Source of the DNA: Lactarius indigo
Lineage: Eukaryota; Basidiomycota; Agaricomycetes; Russulales; Russulaceae
Length of the DNA: 64,000 nucleotides
Assembly: GCA_025766275.1 (NCBI GenBank)
Contig: JAFKAC010000075.1
Span: 1-64,000, forward strand
Direction of reading: 5' to 3'
Both the position numbers and the translations under genes were made by a program. Below the pieces are notes generated by a model that was not told the origin of the DNA, did not search any database, and was given only the letters and a program-made list of their open reading frames with translations. Below are positions 25,440 through 36,028 of the stretch, one piece after another. Within the stretch, counting starts at the first letter, position 1, and each line of letters begins with the position of its first letter.

Positions 25440-27335
25440 CACTGCCAGAAGACACTTGCAGGGCTGCCTCGCGGAACGCCTCGGACAGTGTTGGCTAAGG
25501 GAACGTATTGTAGGCAGGATGGGGCGAAAAAGAGAAAGGAGGGACATACGTGTGCGTTTGTCGTGCTTGCGATGCTCTCGGCGCTTGCATCACATTCGAG
25601 CGCAAGCGCGCCCTCTGTGATCATCTCGCCAGCATTAGGACCTATCAACACACAAGGACCCACGAAACTCAGCAACTCTGCCCCAAATATGGAAAACACG
25701 ACACGCACCGATGATGTGTGCGTCGAGGATCCTGTCCCTGTCCGTCTCCATCTCCACAAGGAACTTCACCTGGCCTTCGGTATCCAAGTTCGTCTCGGCC
25801 CGCGAGTTAGCAAGGAATGGGAACCGGCCGACTTGTACTCCAGCAGTCCGTCTTGAGTCCCTGCTCCGTCTCCTTGACCCACGCAATCTCGGAGTGCGTG
25901 TACACCACGCTCGGGATCGTCCCGTAGTTCACGTGACCATGGCCGCTGTGGATGTAGTACTCGACCGCCGTGATGCCCCCCTCTTCCGCCTTGTGCGCGG
26001 GTATTGGCCCGGATATAACGTCGCCAATGTACTTGATGTTCGGCACGCTCGTGTTGATGGTCGCCGATCATGATGCGCCCGCGCGAGTCAACTTCAAGTC
26101 GACATTTTCGACGCCGGGGCCTTGTACGTATGGTTGGCAGCCGACAGCAACGAGTATAACGTCTGCTTCGAGCTGTCATACCATGTGAATTCTCTCCCAG
26201 ATAAAGTAAAATAGTAACGCACTGAGTCCTGCTTTCCGTCCTTAGCACCCTCTGCCGTGACGACCACTTTCCCGTCCATTTTCTCTGCAGAGAGCACCTT
26301 AGTGCTCGATTTAAACTTGAGACTTGCTTGGTCGTCGATTCTGGAACTGCTTCCTAAGCACGCCGTGATACGTCAAAAGAGAGTAACACCGCAAGTTAAA
26401 AGCGGAACGCACGAGATCTCCTCGTCGATCCCGGACCACCGATACTAGAATTCGATAATGGTCACTTCAGCGCCTAGTCGACTCCATACGCTCCCATCTC
26501 CAGTCCAATGATCCTGCTGCCAATCATACCCTCTTCTCGGACCTTCTGCAACAAAAGCGCATCAGTGAGCTGATGATTGTTGTTCGTCTATCTTGGTGGC
26601 GCTACCAAGAAGGGAGCAACTTCGGACTTGTTACAATGATGATGTTCTTCGCTTCTATAGTAGACTCGCGTCGATGAGCTGTACGGAGATGGCATTGGGG
26701 GAGACGAAAGAGGCGGTTCGCTTGATATAGTCGGCTTTGTTTTGCTTGAAGAGGATTTCGATGCCTTCCGTGTTCACGGAGTCTTATGTCGCCTTGAGCA
26801 TCTGCGGAAGGTTCAGTTTGACACCTTCTACTAGTTTAATATGTTTTGACATTAGCGAAAAAAGGAATGAGAAGTTTAGGACTCACCATCGATACCGCGT
26901 TTCTTAACATCATAGAGTTTAGTGATAGACGAGTTATTGAGCACCACCTGGATGCAGCCGACATTCAAGTATGTCCGTCTAGCGCTCCGTGCTTTTCGAT
27001 ACATGCGGTCTAGAAGAGAATAAGACAAGCGACGGGAGAAGTGGCCGACGCAAGCACAAACGAGCTTAGAGACCGAGCTGGGCTGCCTCGATCGCAGCCA
27101 CGTAACCATCAGGACCTAAAAACCAACAGCCATTAAGCACCTCAACCTCAATCTAAGATGAGGAGACAGACGTACCTCCACCGATGACTACCACGTCGTA
27201 CTGTCCCAAAGGAGTCGCCAGTGATCCATGGAAGAAGCCGGCGGCCCGCGATTGCAAGTATAGAGTATAGTATAGACTGGTCCGAACCCAGACTCCTTCC
27301 CGTTTCGATGCTCCGCGTAAGAGGCTCCTAATCAA
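25440..27335 (-). pseudogene. Dihydrolipoyl dehydrogenase pseudogene 2
   Basis: This is a second E3 pseudogene, paralogous to the one at 17.0-18.7 kb. It keeps the N-terminus: an R/S-rich leader resembling a mitochondrial targeting peptide, then 'QYDVVVIGGG' near 27175-27205, an intron, and 'PDGYVAAIEAAQLGL' near 27070-27115. In the last segment the Rossmann GxGxxG has a G-to-D change. 'TYLNVGCI' and 'DVKKRGID' near 26890-26975 follow, then 'KIKYIGD'-like and '[20 protein letters not shown]' parts at 25950-26050. C-terminal pieces reach 25440. The first redox cysteine is tyrosine. Many indels interrupt it. The frame opens with TTG at 27335, directly beside the terminal repeat of the hAT element, so the original start codon appears lost at that junction. 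Confidence 0.8.
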
Positions 27336-27336
27336 T

Positions 27337-27358
27337 AGTGTTGCCGTGGCTTGGCTCA
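27337..27358 (+). repeat. hAT left terminal inverted repeat
   Basis: It starts AGTGTTGCC, typical of hAT termini, and is an exact inverted match of 34629-34650. Imperfect GGCTTGGCTCAGC copies continue to about 27450. Confidence 0.9.
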
Positions 27359-27599
27359 GCTTGGCTTGGCTCAGCTAAGTGTGGCTCGACCAAAAATGAT
27401 GAGCCGAGCTGAGCCATTCCCAATTGAGCCGGCTTGAGCCAGGCTGAGCTGGCTCGAGCCACTCAAAGTACGAATAAGTAATCGTACCATTTTGGGTAGC
27501 CAGACAACTCAGACCTGATGAGGCTGACGTCGTCGTACTGCGCCCTTCGCCCCACGTTCGACAAGCCCATGTGACTTTGTGTGAGACTGTTGTACTACT

Positions 27600-28660
27600 C
27601 CCCTTCCTGTTCCTCTCGTTTTCGCTGCCCCCCCCCCCCCCCTGATTTCTTTGCCCACGCTGGCTTGCCGTCTGTGCGCTGTCTGCGCGCTGTCCGCGCT
27701 GCCTGCGTGCCGACCGCTTGCTATGTGTATTCTCTGGGTCTTTGCCGCCACCGCCTACATCTTCACTGCTGCCCCGGGTCCTCGCCGCTGTCCTTGCCGC
27801 TGCCGCTCTCTGCGCCCAATTCACCATTGCTCTGAGTCCTCTGCCGCCCTCAGCACCTTGCCGCGTCCTTGCCGCCCTCTCTGGATCTTCGCTACCGCCG
27901 CCTGTCCCTCGCTCCTGTCCTCTGCCCCCTCGCTACTGCTCTCTGCCCCTCGCCACCACTCTGCCCCCTCACCGTCGCCGCCCTCTCTGCATTGTCACCA
28001 CCGCCGTCTGTGTCTCACCGCTGCCGCTGCTGCCTGTGCCCTCGCTGCCGCCACTGTTGTCATTGTCGCTGCCGTCTGCGCCCTCGCGCCGCCGTCTGCG
28101 TCATCGCCACTGCCGCTGTCATTGTTGGCCTTGCTGCAGCCATCTGCGCTCTCACCTTCTCTGTGATGCCCTCATCGCCGCTGCCACTCTGCGCCCTTGC
28201 CGCCGCCGCCTTGCGCCCTCAGCTGTGTCATCGCTGTCGCTGTCACCTGCCCCAGGTCGCTGCCGATCTTGTGCCTTGGGCCCTTCCTCGCTGTCTCATC
28301 ACCTCGGGTCCCCCTTGGACTGCCATCGTACACCGTCGCACCCCCTTGGACTGCCCCGCGCCCCCCGTCGCACCCCCTCGGACTGCCCTGCACCCCCCGT
28401 CGCATCCCCTTGGACTGCTTCGCACCCTCCTCGCGCCCCCTCGGACTGCCCTCGGACCCCCCTCATGCCTCCTCGGACTGCCTTTGCGCCACCTCGGAAT
28501 GCCTTCGCGCCACCTCGGACCGCCTTTGCGTCCCCCTCACGACCCTTGGACCTTCGCACCCTCCTCGCCCCCCCCCTCCCCATCCCCTTTTCTCATCCCC
28601 TCCCTCTTTTCCCTCTCTGGTCACCCTGGGTTCGCACGGGTCTCCTATTTGTATGTAGTT
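27600..28660. repeat. C-rich low-complexity arm of the hAT element with a ~30-bp minisatellite
   Basis: This is a strongly pyrimidine-rich region. At 28300-28540 it carries degenerate tandem copies of a unit like 'ccccctcggactgccc'. The bias removes stop codons and leaves long open frames rich in Ala, Leu, Pro, Arg and Ser with no domain. I read it as a subterminal non-coding arm of the transposon. A purine-rich counterpart lies at 33660-34310 near the other end. Confidence 0.6.
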
Positions 28661-28716
28661 CATTCCTAGGTACAAATACATGTATATAGCCTTGTTGCAA
28701 ATAGATTCTTTTCAAA

Positions 28717-31700
28717 CTACTGCTCGCTGATGCCCCTGAGATAAGCCCTCAAGTCCTCAACTGGTCTGACTGCCTCCACTCCTTCTAGCTCTGCTAATTC
28801 ATCCTTCTCTCCAAGCCCTTCAGTGAAATTGAGTTCCCTTTTATACTTTGCCTGGAACTTAAGTATCTGTAGGGCTTCCATGTTGCTTGGCTTAAGGCGG
28901 TTCCTCCTGGCTCTAGCTGTCTCCTTGCTTGCTGAGAAGACACGCTCACATGGTACTGAAGTGGCTTGAATGGGGAGTAAGTCCATAGCAAGCTTGAAGA
29001 GTGTTGGCCACTTTTTCTGGTGTTCCTGCCATTCCAACTGCTGTTAGTACCCCCTAACAAAATGGCCCACCCTACACACCTGCCAGAACTCCATAACATT
29101 GGCAAATTTGACTGGGACTGCCAGATAGTCATCAATTTCACCTTCTAAGGTATCTGCCAATGGCCTGTAGGTAGGCATTCTGCCAATACCAAGGCTTGCC
29201 AAAGTGGCCTGCATGCCACCAAATGGTTCAGAAGGTGGAGGGGGTGCAGCTGATCTAGTAGGGGCTCTAGATGGTGTGTGTAATGGCCTGAGCTACTTAA
29301 GATTTTAGTTTTAAAGTGGCATGACAAATTAAAGGCACTCACTGCATCAAGGAGGTGATGCTTTACTGTTTCAGCAACATGTGATGGGTACTGTTGCTTG
29401 AACCATTCAAGCTTTAACAAAGGGTTAAGAACTGTTCACATGGCATGAGAAATTATGCAGCATATTAAAATGGTCACTCACCCATTGAAAGCAGATATGC
29501 TGGAGTTTCAAAGGCCTGAGCAGAATAAGATTCTGTCTTCTCTATACCTTTTTTAATGATAAGACCAATATCCAGTCCCTCAATCATTAAGTCAGTGGCC
29601 AAGTCATTTAGAGACTTTATAAAGCCCTCAAATGCAGGGACTGTGCCACAAAGTGTTGGTGTCTTCTCATAAGAGAGTGACTGCTGATACCAGAAGGGAA
29701 TCTAATAAATTAATTAATTAATACACAATTAGAGAAGGAAAATATTTACATACCTGAAGAATTCTCTGAAGTCCTTGAAGGACCATCCAATCATCCTCAT
29801 CTAATGGATCTGGCCCTCCCTCCTCCTGAATAAACCTATCAATTGCCTAACTCAAAGTTAGCATTAGAATTTATTAAATGATTTAAAACATACCTCTCTC
29901 AAAACAAATGCCCTCTTGATCATCAAATAGCAGAGGACCACCTTGTTTCCACATCACGAATTAATTGCAGAGAAGGTACATCTGACTCCTCTGCAATTGC
30001 AGCAAATATATCACGCCTTCGTGATGAATTGTGGATCTATTATAAATAAGTTAGAAAAAGAAAAAAAAAAGAGAAAACTCGGAAAAAGAGAAAGAAAAAG
30101 AAAAAGAAAAAGAAAAAGAAAAGAAAAAAAAAAAAAAAGAAAAGAAAAAGAAAGAAAAAGAAAAAGAAAAAAAAAGAAAAGAAAAAGAAAAAGAAAAAGA
30201 AAAAGAAAAAGAAAAAGAAAAAGAAAAGAAAAAGAAAAAGAAAAAGAAAAGAAAAGAAAAAGAAAAAAAAAGAAAAAGAAAAAGAAAAAGAAAAAGAAAA
30301 GAAAAAGAAAAAGAAAAGAAAAGAAAAAGAAAAAAAAAGAAAAAAGAAAAAGAAAAAAGAAAAAAAGAAAAGAAAAAAAAAAAAGAAAAAGAAAAAAAAA
30401 ACTCGGAAAAAAACTCGGAAAAAAACAGGAAAAAGGAAAAAAGGAAAAACTCACATAAACAATAATTTGCTGAAGCTTTTTAACTTGGTGAAAACCAAAT
30501 GCAGGTGCTGCCTCTAGCATTTCCTTGCATGCAAGGTTTACAATATGGGCAAAGCATCTAAGAAGTGTCAGCAATAATAAATAAATAGTTTGATACTTAC
30601 CTGATGTGATTCTGCTCTGCAGAAAACCTAGTATTAGGATATTGCTTCTTCAACTGATTTTCTAATGCCTCCATCATAGAGCTGTTGTTAGATGCATTAT
30701 CTGTTGTTATCCAACCAATCTGTTTTTTAAAAAAATTAATTAGCTGAATTTTTTTATAAGATAAAATAATATTACTTTTCTTTCAAGCCCCATCCTAGTA
30801 ATAATAAAATAAAAGACCTCAGCTAACCTCTCCCAGTGTGGGTCCCAGGAAAATAGACAAATCCAATGAGATCAGCTCTAAGGGTTAGCTTTTGCTGGCC
30901 ATCTTGAGTCTGGATCTGCTCTACCAGTGAGCAGTAACAGCCATATATGGCTTGAGGTCAGGGTCAGACCACATGTCTGTGGTAAAAGAGACCCTCCCAA
31001 GGCAGCTCTTCTAATATAAGTTAGCCCTCAAGCACTAAGATATGATAATTTGACATTACCTGAATATTCTGAGATAAATTGTGAAGAGCCTCTACACTGT
31101 TCTCCACAATGCGCTTCTGCATAGTGGTCCTGTGAGGGATGTCTGCATCATGCAGCTCAGGGCGAAGTAGGAGACACAGGTGGCGGAACTCTGGTCTCTC
31201 TACAATCATCACAGCCTTTAAAAAAAAATTAAATAAGAGAAAAAAATAGAAAAAAAAAAAAACCTGATCTGTGGCAACAATAAATTGCACAAGGCCATCT
31301 AAAAAGTTGTCTTGAGTGAAGGGAGTGTGGCGCTCAGCTTGGCGCTCCACAGAAACTCCAGTAACTCTTGCAACAGCTTCTTCCCCCTCTTTACCTCTCA
31401 ACTCAATCTTGAGTCTTTGACACTCAGCAACCCACTCTTCTGCATGGTTCTTGAGCATGAGACCGCAGTGGACCTGTTGCAGTAGTGGGGCGATATGAGT
31501 GTATTTTGATGGATGCATCTTCTTGATGAAGTACCCTAAAATATTTTTAGAAATAAAAATAAAATAGATAAAATAAAACTTACAAGCAGAATTTGCACTG
31601 TTTCTTCCCTTCAACAACTTGAAAAAATCTCAAGGTATCATCACCTGATCCTAGCCTAGACCCAGCTTTTTGAGCCCTCCTTGAGTGATGGGTTGGAGTT

Positions 31701-32220
31701 GGAGGGTCAGAGCTGCCTTCCTGGTCATTGGGGCCAGCACCACCCTCCTGAGAGCCCTCTGACACATTTCCAAGGTCAAAGTTCTCAGGCTGAGGTAAGC
31801 TAAGGCCTCCCTGTATTAAATTGATTAAAGAAAAATTATAAAGGTAATAAAATAAATACTCACTTGATTGAGAGCCTGAACAGGTGAAGAACCTGCAAAG
31901 GGATCCTCTCCCTCTAAATTCTGTTGTGAGGGTCCAGGGGGGCCACCCCAAAGCCACAGAAGTGGTGTCTAGATCAAAGTGCACATGCTGTCTGGCAGTT
32001 GATGCCTGAGCAGCTGTGGATGCAACTAACAACCAGTATGAATGTATGGATACACCATTGAAAAATGAGCACATACCATCAAGCTGAAAAGACATCTCCA
32101 GAGCACCACCAGGAAGCTGTGTTGACCCGAGCTTTCTTGGTAGTCTTTTGCTTTTTGGAGTTCTTTTGGGTGTTGAGGGGGCCCTCTTCCTAGAATCCAG
32201 CTATAGTGGGTGAAGCCAAG
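28717..32220 (-). CDS. hAT transposase (multi-exon)
   Basis: This is the transposase that would excise and reinsert the element. On the - strand, from the N-terminus: a Lys/Arg-rich patch (near 32110-32210) suitable for nuclear import; a zinc-finger-like 'CKFC' near 31580; 'FTTDMWSD' near 30970-30990, which holds the first catalytic Asp; 'WITTDNASNNSS' near 30680-30712, which holds the second; and 'CFAHIVNLACKEML' near 30510-30555. A 'VETRWSS'-like segment follows near 29930-29960. The C-terminus, ending at 28717, has the dimerisation motif around 'CERVFSASKE' near 28920-28955. Many small introns separate these parts, and one contains a large microsatellite. A one-base shift after 'YMAVTAHW' near 30935 and the lack of a clean start suggest it may be defective. 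Confidence 0.75.
30052..30449 (+). repeat. (GAAAAA)n / (GAAAA)n microsatellite
   Basis: About 400 bp of purine-only tandem hexamers and pentamers, with a few 'actcgg' interruptions at 30077 and near 30400. It sits between conserved transposase segments, so it is probably inside an intron. It produces Lys-rich open frames on one strand and Phe/Leu-rich frames on the other, which are artefacts. Confidence 0.9.
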
Positions 32221-32479
32221 AGTAACACAAAAAGGATTTAAGAAGTAGATGAAGTAGATGAGCTGAGATCGTGCAAAGATAAGGAGAGACAAGAGCGTAG
32301 TAGACGGCAGGAGACTGAGACGAGAGTGTGGGAATGCGCGGCGTACGTCTGGTGGCTGCAAAATTTCGTGAACACTCACACTCCCAACTCATTTCCATTT
32401 TTCCACACGCACCCTTGCAGGCATCAAGACCGGCCTCATACAGCTGTGGTGAGACCACCACGATGAGCCCTGAGGCCAA

Positions 32480-33660
32480 GAACCTCTGTCAGGTTCTTGA
32501 GAGGAGGCTGCACAGCCTATCCAGGATGCTAGGTACGTCTCCTCCCCCTGGCTCTCAGCAGCAGCGATGACGACAATATCATCCAGCTGCTGTGACAATG
32601 ATGTGACGACCCTACCCACTCCAACGGCGGCGGGCAGTGGCACCAACCCGAGACAACGACAACGACATCACCCGAGCCCCGAAGGTGGCGGTGGTGACGG
32701 CACCAGCCCTGAGCCTCAAGGTGATGATGACACGAAGACGACGTCACCCGAACCCTCAACGGTGGTGGCAATGGCACCAACCCCGGGGCTTCAAGGCAAT
32801 GACCTGCCCCAGGCCCTCAAAGGCAACGACGACAATGATGACAACGCCCCGGGGCTTCATGGCGACAACAACAGTGCTACCCAGGAGTCGGCAACGACGT
32901 CACCCAAGCCTCTAAGGTGACAGCCGGCAGTGGCACCAGTACCAGCAGCGGGGCCTTGAGGCCACGACGTCACCCATCCCCCGATGGTGGCGACTGTAGC
33001 ACCAGCCCCGTGCTTGATCCTTATTTCATGAGTGCTCTTTACTTTTTTTTTTCTTTGATGCTGTCGTTGATGGTGTACTTCCTCAGTCTCCGAGGCAATG
33101 AGCCTCATCCAGCTCTTTGTCCTGGCTGAGGTCACTCACAACACCGTTTCCGAACTCGGTGAGCTCCCATCTATTCTAACCCCTCTAAGCTCAACCCCGA
33201 TGTAAACCCCTTCCAGCGGTCATTTGTCAGCGAGATTTGTCGCATCGAGGAGATGCCCCATCGCGTCCGCTTTTTTTCCCGCACAAATCGGCTGTGAGCA
33301 CGCATCAAGGAGATGGCCCGTCGCGTCCACTTTTTCCCACGCAAATCAACCACAAGCACGATCCCATTCCCATCTGATGTACAATTCCGCACCACTCATC
33401 CCTGTGGCTTCAAGGTGACAAACTGCCCCAGGCCCTCAAGGCGACGATGACGATGCAACCCAGGCCCCCAAGGCAACGCCAGGCCCTGAGGAGGACGATG
33501 CCGATGCGGCTTGGTTGGAGGAGCTTCACTCATAGTAGATAGTAGTACTTGTTGTATATACTAGAGTCAAAACTAATAAAATCTATTTCTCAAATCAATA
33601 TACATACTACACTACAGTAGATACAAACACTAGGTGTGAATGAGGGTGCTAGCAATCGGT
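32480..33660. other. hAT internal region without a recognised gene
   Basis: This is the part of the element upstream of the transposase. It contains GAC/ACG-rich imperfect repeats (for example 32640-32900 and 33440-33500) and a repeated 'catcgaggagatggcccgtcgcgtcc'-like pair near 33240 and 33305. It may be the promoter side or captured host DNA. No coding assignment is possible. Confidence 0.35.
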
Positions 33661-34628
33661 GAATAGCCGATCACGTTCTGGGTTGGCACATGCGCACACA
33701 TGGGCGAAGAAGGCGCGGCTAAGGACAGGCAGCAGGGTAGCCGGGATGGCAGGCAGCGAGATGGCGGCAGTGGAGGTGGCCACAGATGGCAGCGAGGGCG
33801 ACGACGGAGAGGGTCGTCGGAGGCAGGCGGCGAGACAGTGGCGACAGCGTCATGGGGTGGTCACGGGGCGAAGTGCATGGGGGCAAGAGCAGGGGAGTGA
33901 GGAGTTGGCGACGGCGACGGGGGTAGGCAGCGATCAGCGAGTAGCGGAGGCAGACGACGAGGCAGCAGGAACAGAGAGCACGAGGGGAAGGGCGAGGGCC
34001 TGAAGGAGAGGGAGAGCGAAATGGCACAGAGAACAAGAGGGAGAGCCGTGCAGGACCCCAGGCAAGGAGGGAGTGTGCGGGCAGACACCCGGCGTGCTGA
34101 CAGCACACAGACAGTGAGCAGTCGGCACGCCGACAGCGCTGACAGTGCAATGACGGCGCGCAGACAGCAGGGAGATATGTGTGCTGACAGCGACACCAGA
34201 GTGGGGATGGAGGGTAGGCAAGAAGAGCAATGGGAAAGGGGAGGGTGGTGCAGCATAGGCGAGGACGGAGGGGTGAGGGAAGCGAAGGCCTGGAGATGGA
34301 GTGGAGGACTCACCCAGGACAGCGAGTAGTGATTTCCCTCAGTCTCCGCAGTCTCCAATTCTCCGTGCTTGAAGTCAAGACTTTGAGATCAGCCAGCTCG
34401 TTCCTGGCTGAGCCAGGAACGGCAGACAGAATACCGAAAACGATTTATTCTCGTGGAATCTCGCCCAAGTCAAGCCCAGCTCGACCTGCCTAATCTGGTC
34501 ATGCCTAATTGAGCCTGGCTCAGCGTGGTTTAGCCAGCTCCTAAGCTGAGCTGAGCCAGCTTTGGTCATGAGCCGATTGTCAGCTTGGCTCGGCTCAAGT
34601 TGGCCCAGCTTGGCTGGCTCAGCCGATT

Positions 34629-34650
34629 TGAGCCAAGCCACGGCAACACT
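34629..34650 (-). repeat. hAT right terminal inverted repeat
   Basis: Exact inverted copy of 27337-27358. It ends CGGCAACACT and is followed at once by the ~62-bp satellite. Confidence 0.9.
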
Positions 34651-36028
34651 ACAGATTGCATCCTGGATAGGAATCCAGTTTCCTAAACATAGATGGAAAT
34701 CCAGAATACTTTCTGGATTCAGTCCTAGTTAGACATCCAGTTTCCTGGACATAGATGGAAATCCAGAATACTTTCCAGATTGTGTCCTAGATAGGAATCC
34801 AGTTTCCTAAACATAGACAGAAATCCAGAATACTTTCCGGATTCTGTCCCAGATAGGAATCTAGTTTCCTAGACATAGATAGAAACCTGGAATACTTTCC
34901 AGATTGTGTCCCAGATAGAAATCCAGTTTCCTGGACATAGATGGAAATCCAGAATACTTTCCAGATTCTGTCCTGGTTAGAAATCTAGTTTCCTGGACAT
35001 AGATGGAAATCCAGAGTATTTTCCGGATTGCATCCTGGATAGGAATCCAGTTTCCTAAACATAGATGGAAATCCAGAGCACTTTCCAGATTGTGTCCCAG
35101 ATAGGAATCCAGTTTCCTGGACATAGATAGAAATCTGGAATACTTTCCGGATTCTGTCCCAGATAGAAATCCAGTTTCCTGAACATTGACGGAAATCCAG
35201 AATACTTTCCAGATTGTGTCCCAGATAGGAATCCAGTTTTCTAGACATAGATAGAAATCCGGAATACTTTCTGGATTCTGTCCTGGTTAGAAATCCAGTT
35301 TCCTGGACATAGATGGAAATCCAGAGTATTTTCTGGATTGCATCCTGGATAGGAATCCAGTTTCTTAAACATAGATGGACATCCAGAGCACTTTCCGGAT
35401 TGTGTCCCAGATAGAAATCCAGTTTCCTGGACATAGATGGAAATCCAGAATACTTTTCAGATTCTGTTTTGGTTAGAAATCCAGTTTCCTAGACATAGAT
35501 GGAAATCCGGAGTATTTTCCAGATTGCATCCTGGATTGGAATCCAGTTTCCTAAACATAGACGGAAATCCAGAATACTTTCTGGATTCAGTCCTAGTTAG
35601 ACATCCAGTTTCCTGGACATTGGATTCAGTCCTAGTTAGACATCCAGTTTCCTGGACATAGATGGAAATCCAGAATACTTTCTGGATTGCATCCTGGATA
35701 GGAATCTAGTTTCCTAGACATAGATGGAAATCCAGAGCACTTTCCAGATTGTGTCCCAGATAGGAATCCAGTTTCCTAGACATAGATAGAAATCTGGAAT
35801 ACTTTCCGGATTCTGTCCTGGTTATAAATCCCATTTCCTAGACATAGATGGAAATCTGGAGTATTTTCCGGATTGCATCCTGGATAGGAATTCAGTTTCC
35901 TAGACATAGATGGAAATCCAGAATACTTTCCGAATTCTGTCCCACATAGAAATCCAGTTTCCTGGACATAGACGGAAATCCAGAATACTTTCCGGATTGC
36001 ATCCTGGATAGGAATCCACTTTCCTGTC
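34651..36028. repeat. ~62-bp satellite array, about 22 copies
   Basis: The tandem unit contains 'atccagtttcctggacatag' and 'gaaatccagaatactttcc'. Each unit has a small inverted repeat, AATCC...GGATT. The linker after GGATT comes in a few types (gcatcctgg, gtgtcccag, ctgtcctgg, cagtcctag), which recur in a partly ordered way and hint at higher-order repeats of roughly 310 bp. One copy near 35620 is truncated. Stop codons are rare on the - strand, so open frames there are by-products. Confidence 0.9.

Larger units (their letters stand above)
27337..34650 (-). mobile_element. hAT-superfamily DNA transposon (7.3 kb)
   Basis: The ends are perfect 22-bp inverted repeats beginning AGTGTTGCCGTGGCTTGGCT (27337-27358 and 34629-34650). 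Further inside, both ends carry GGCTTGGCTCAGC-type repeats in opposite orientation, and GC-rich low-complexity arms. The transposase inside carries the hAT C-terminal dimerisation motif. hAT elements normally make an 8-bp target duplication; the flanks here (CTAATCAA on the left, CAGATTGC on the right, if the terminal T/A is included) do not match. Rearrangement after insertion or a lost flank is likely. Confidence 0.85.

Noticed and set aside
27651..28689. Several long Pro/Ala/Leu/Arg-rich frames on the + strand
   Set aside because: They overlap in all three frames in a pyrimidine-rich low-complexity region with a minisatellite; a real gene would favour one frame.
29943..30574. Lys-rich (+) and Phe/Leu-rich (-) open frames
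   Set aside because: They are translations of the GAAAAA microsatellite; the composition removes stops on both strands and no domain is present.
33659..34358. Gly/Arg- and Leu/Pro-rich frames near the right hAT end
   Set aside because: They are purine-rich low-complexity sequence, open on both strands, with no motif.
34861..35434. Minus-strand frames with a repeated 'MSRKLD' and 'ESGKYSGF'-like pattern
   Set aside because: They come from the ~62-bp satellite. The unit is not a multiple of three, so the frame rotates through the repeat; openness reflects stop-poor sequence, not coding.
34651..36028. CRISPR-like appearance of regular repeats
   Set aside because: There are no unique spacers, the unit is a continuous satellite, and the genome is eukaryotic.
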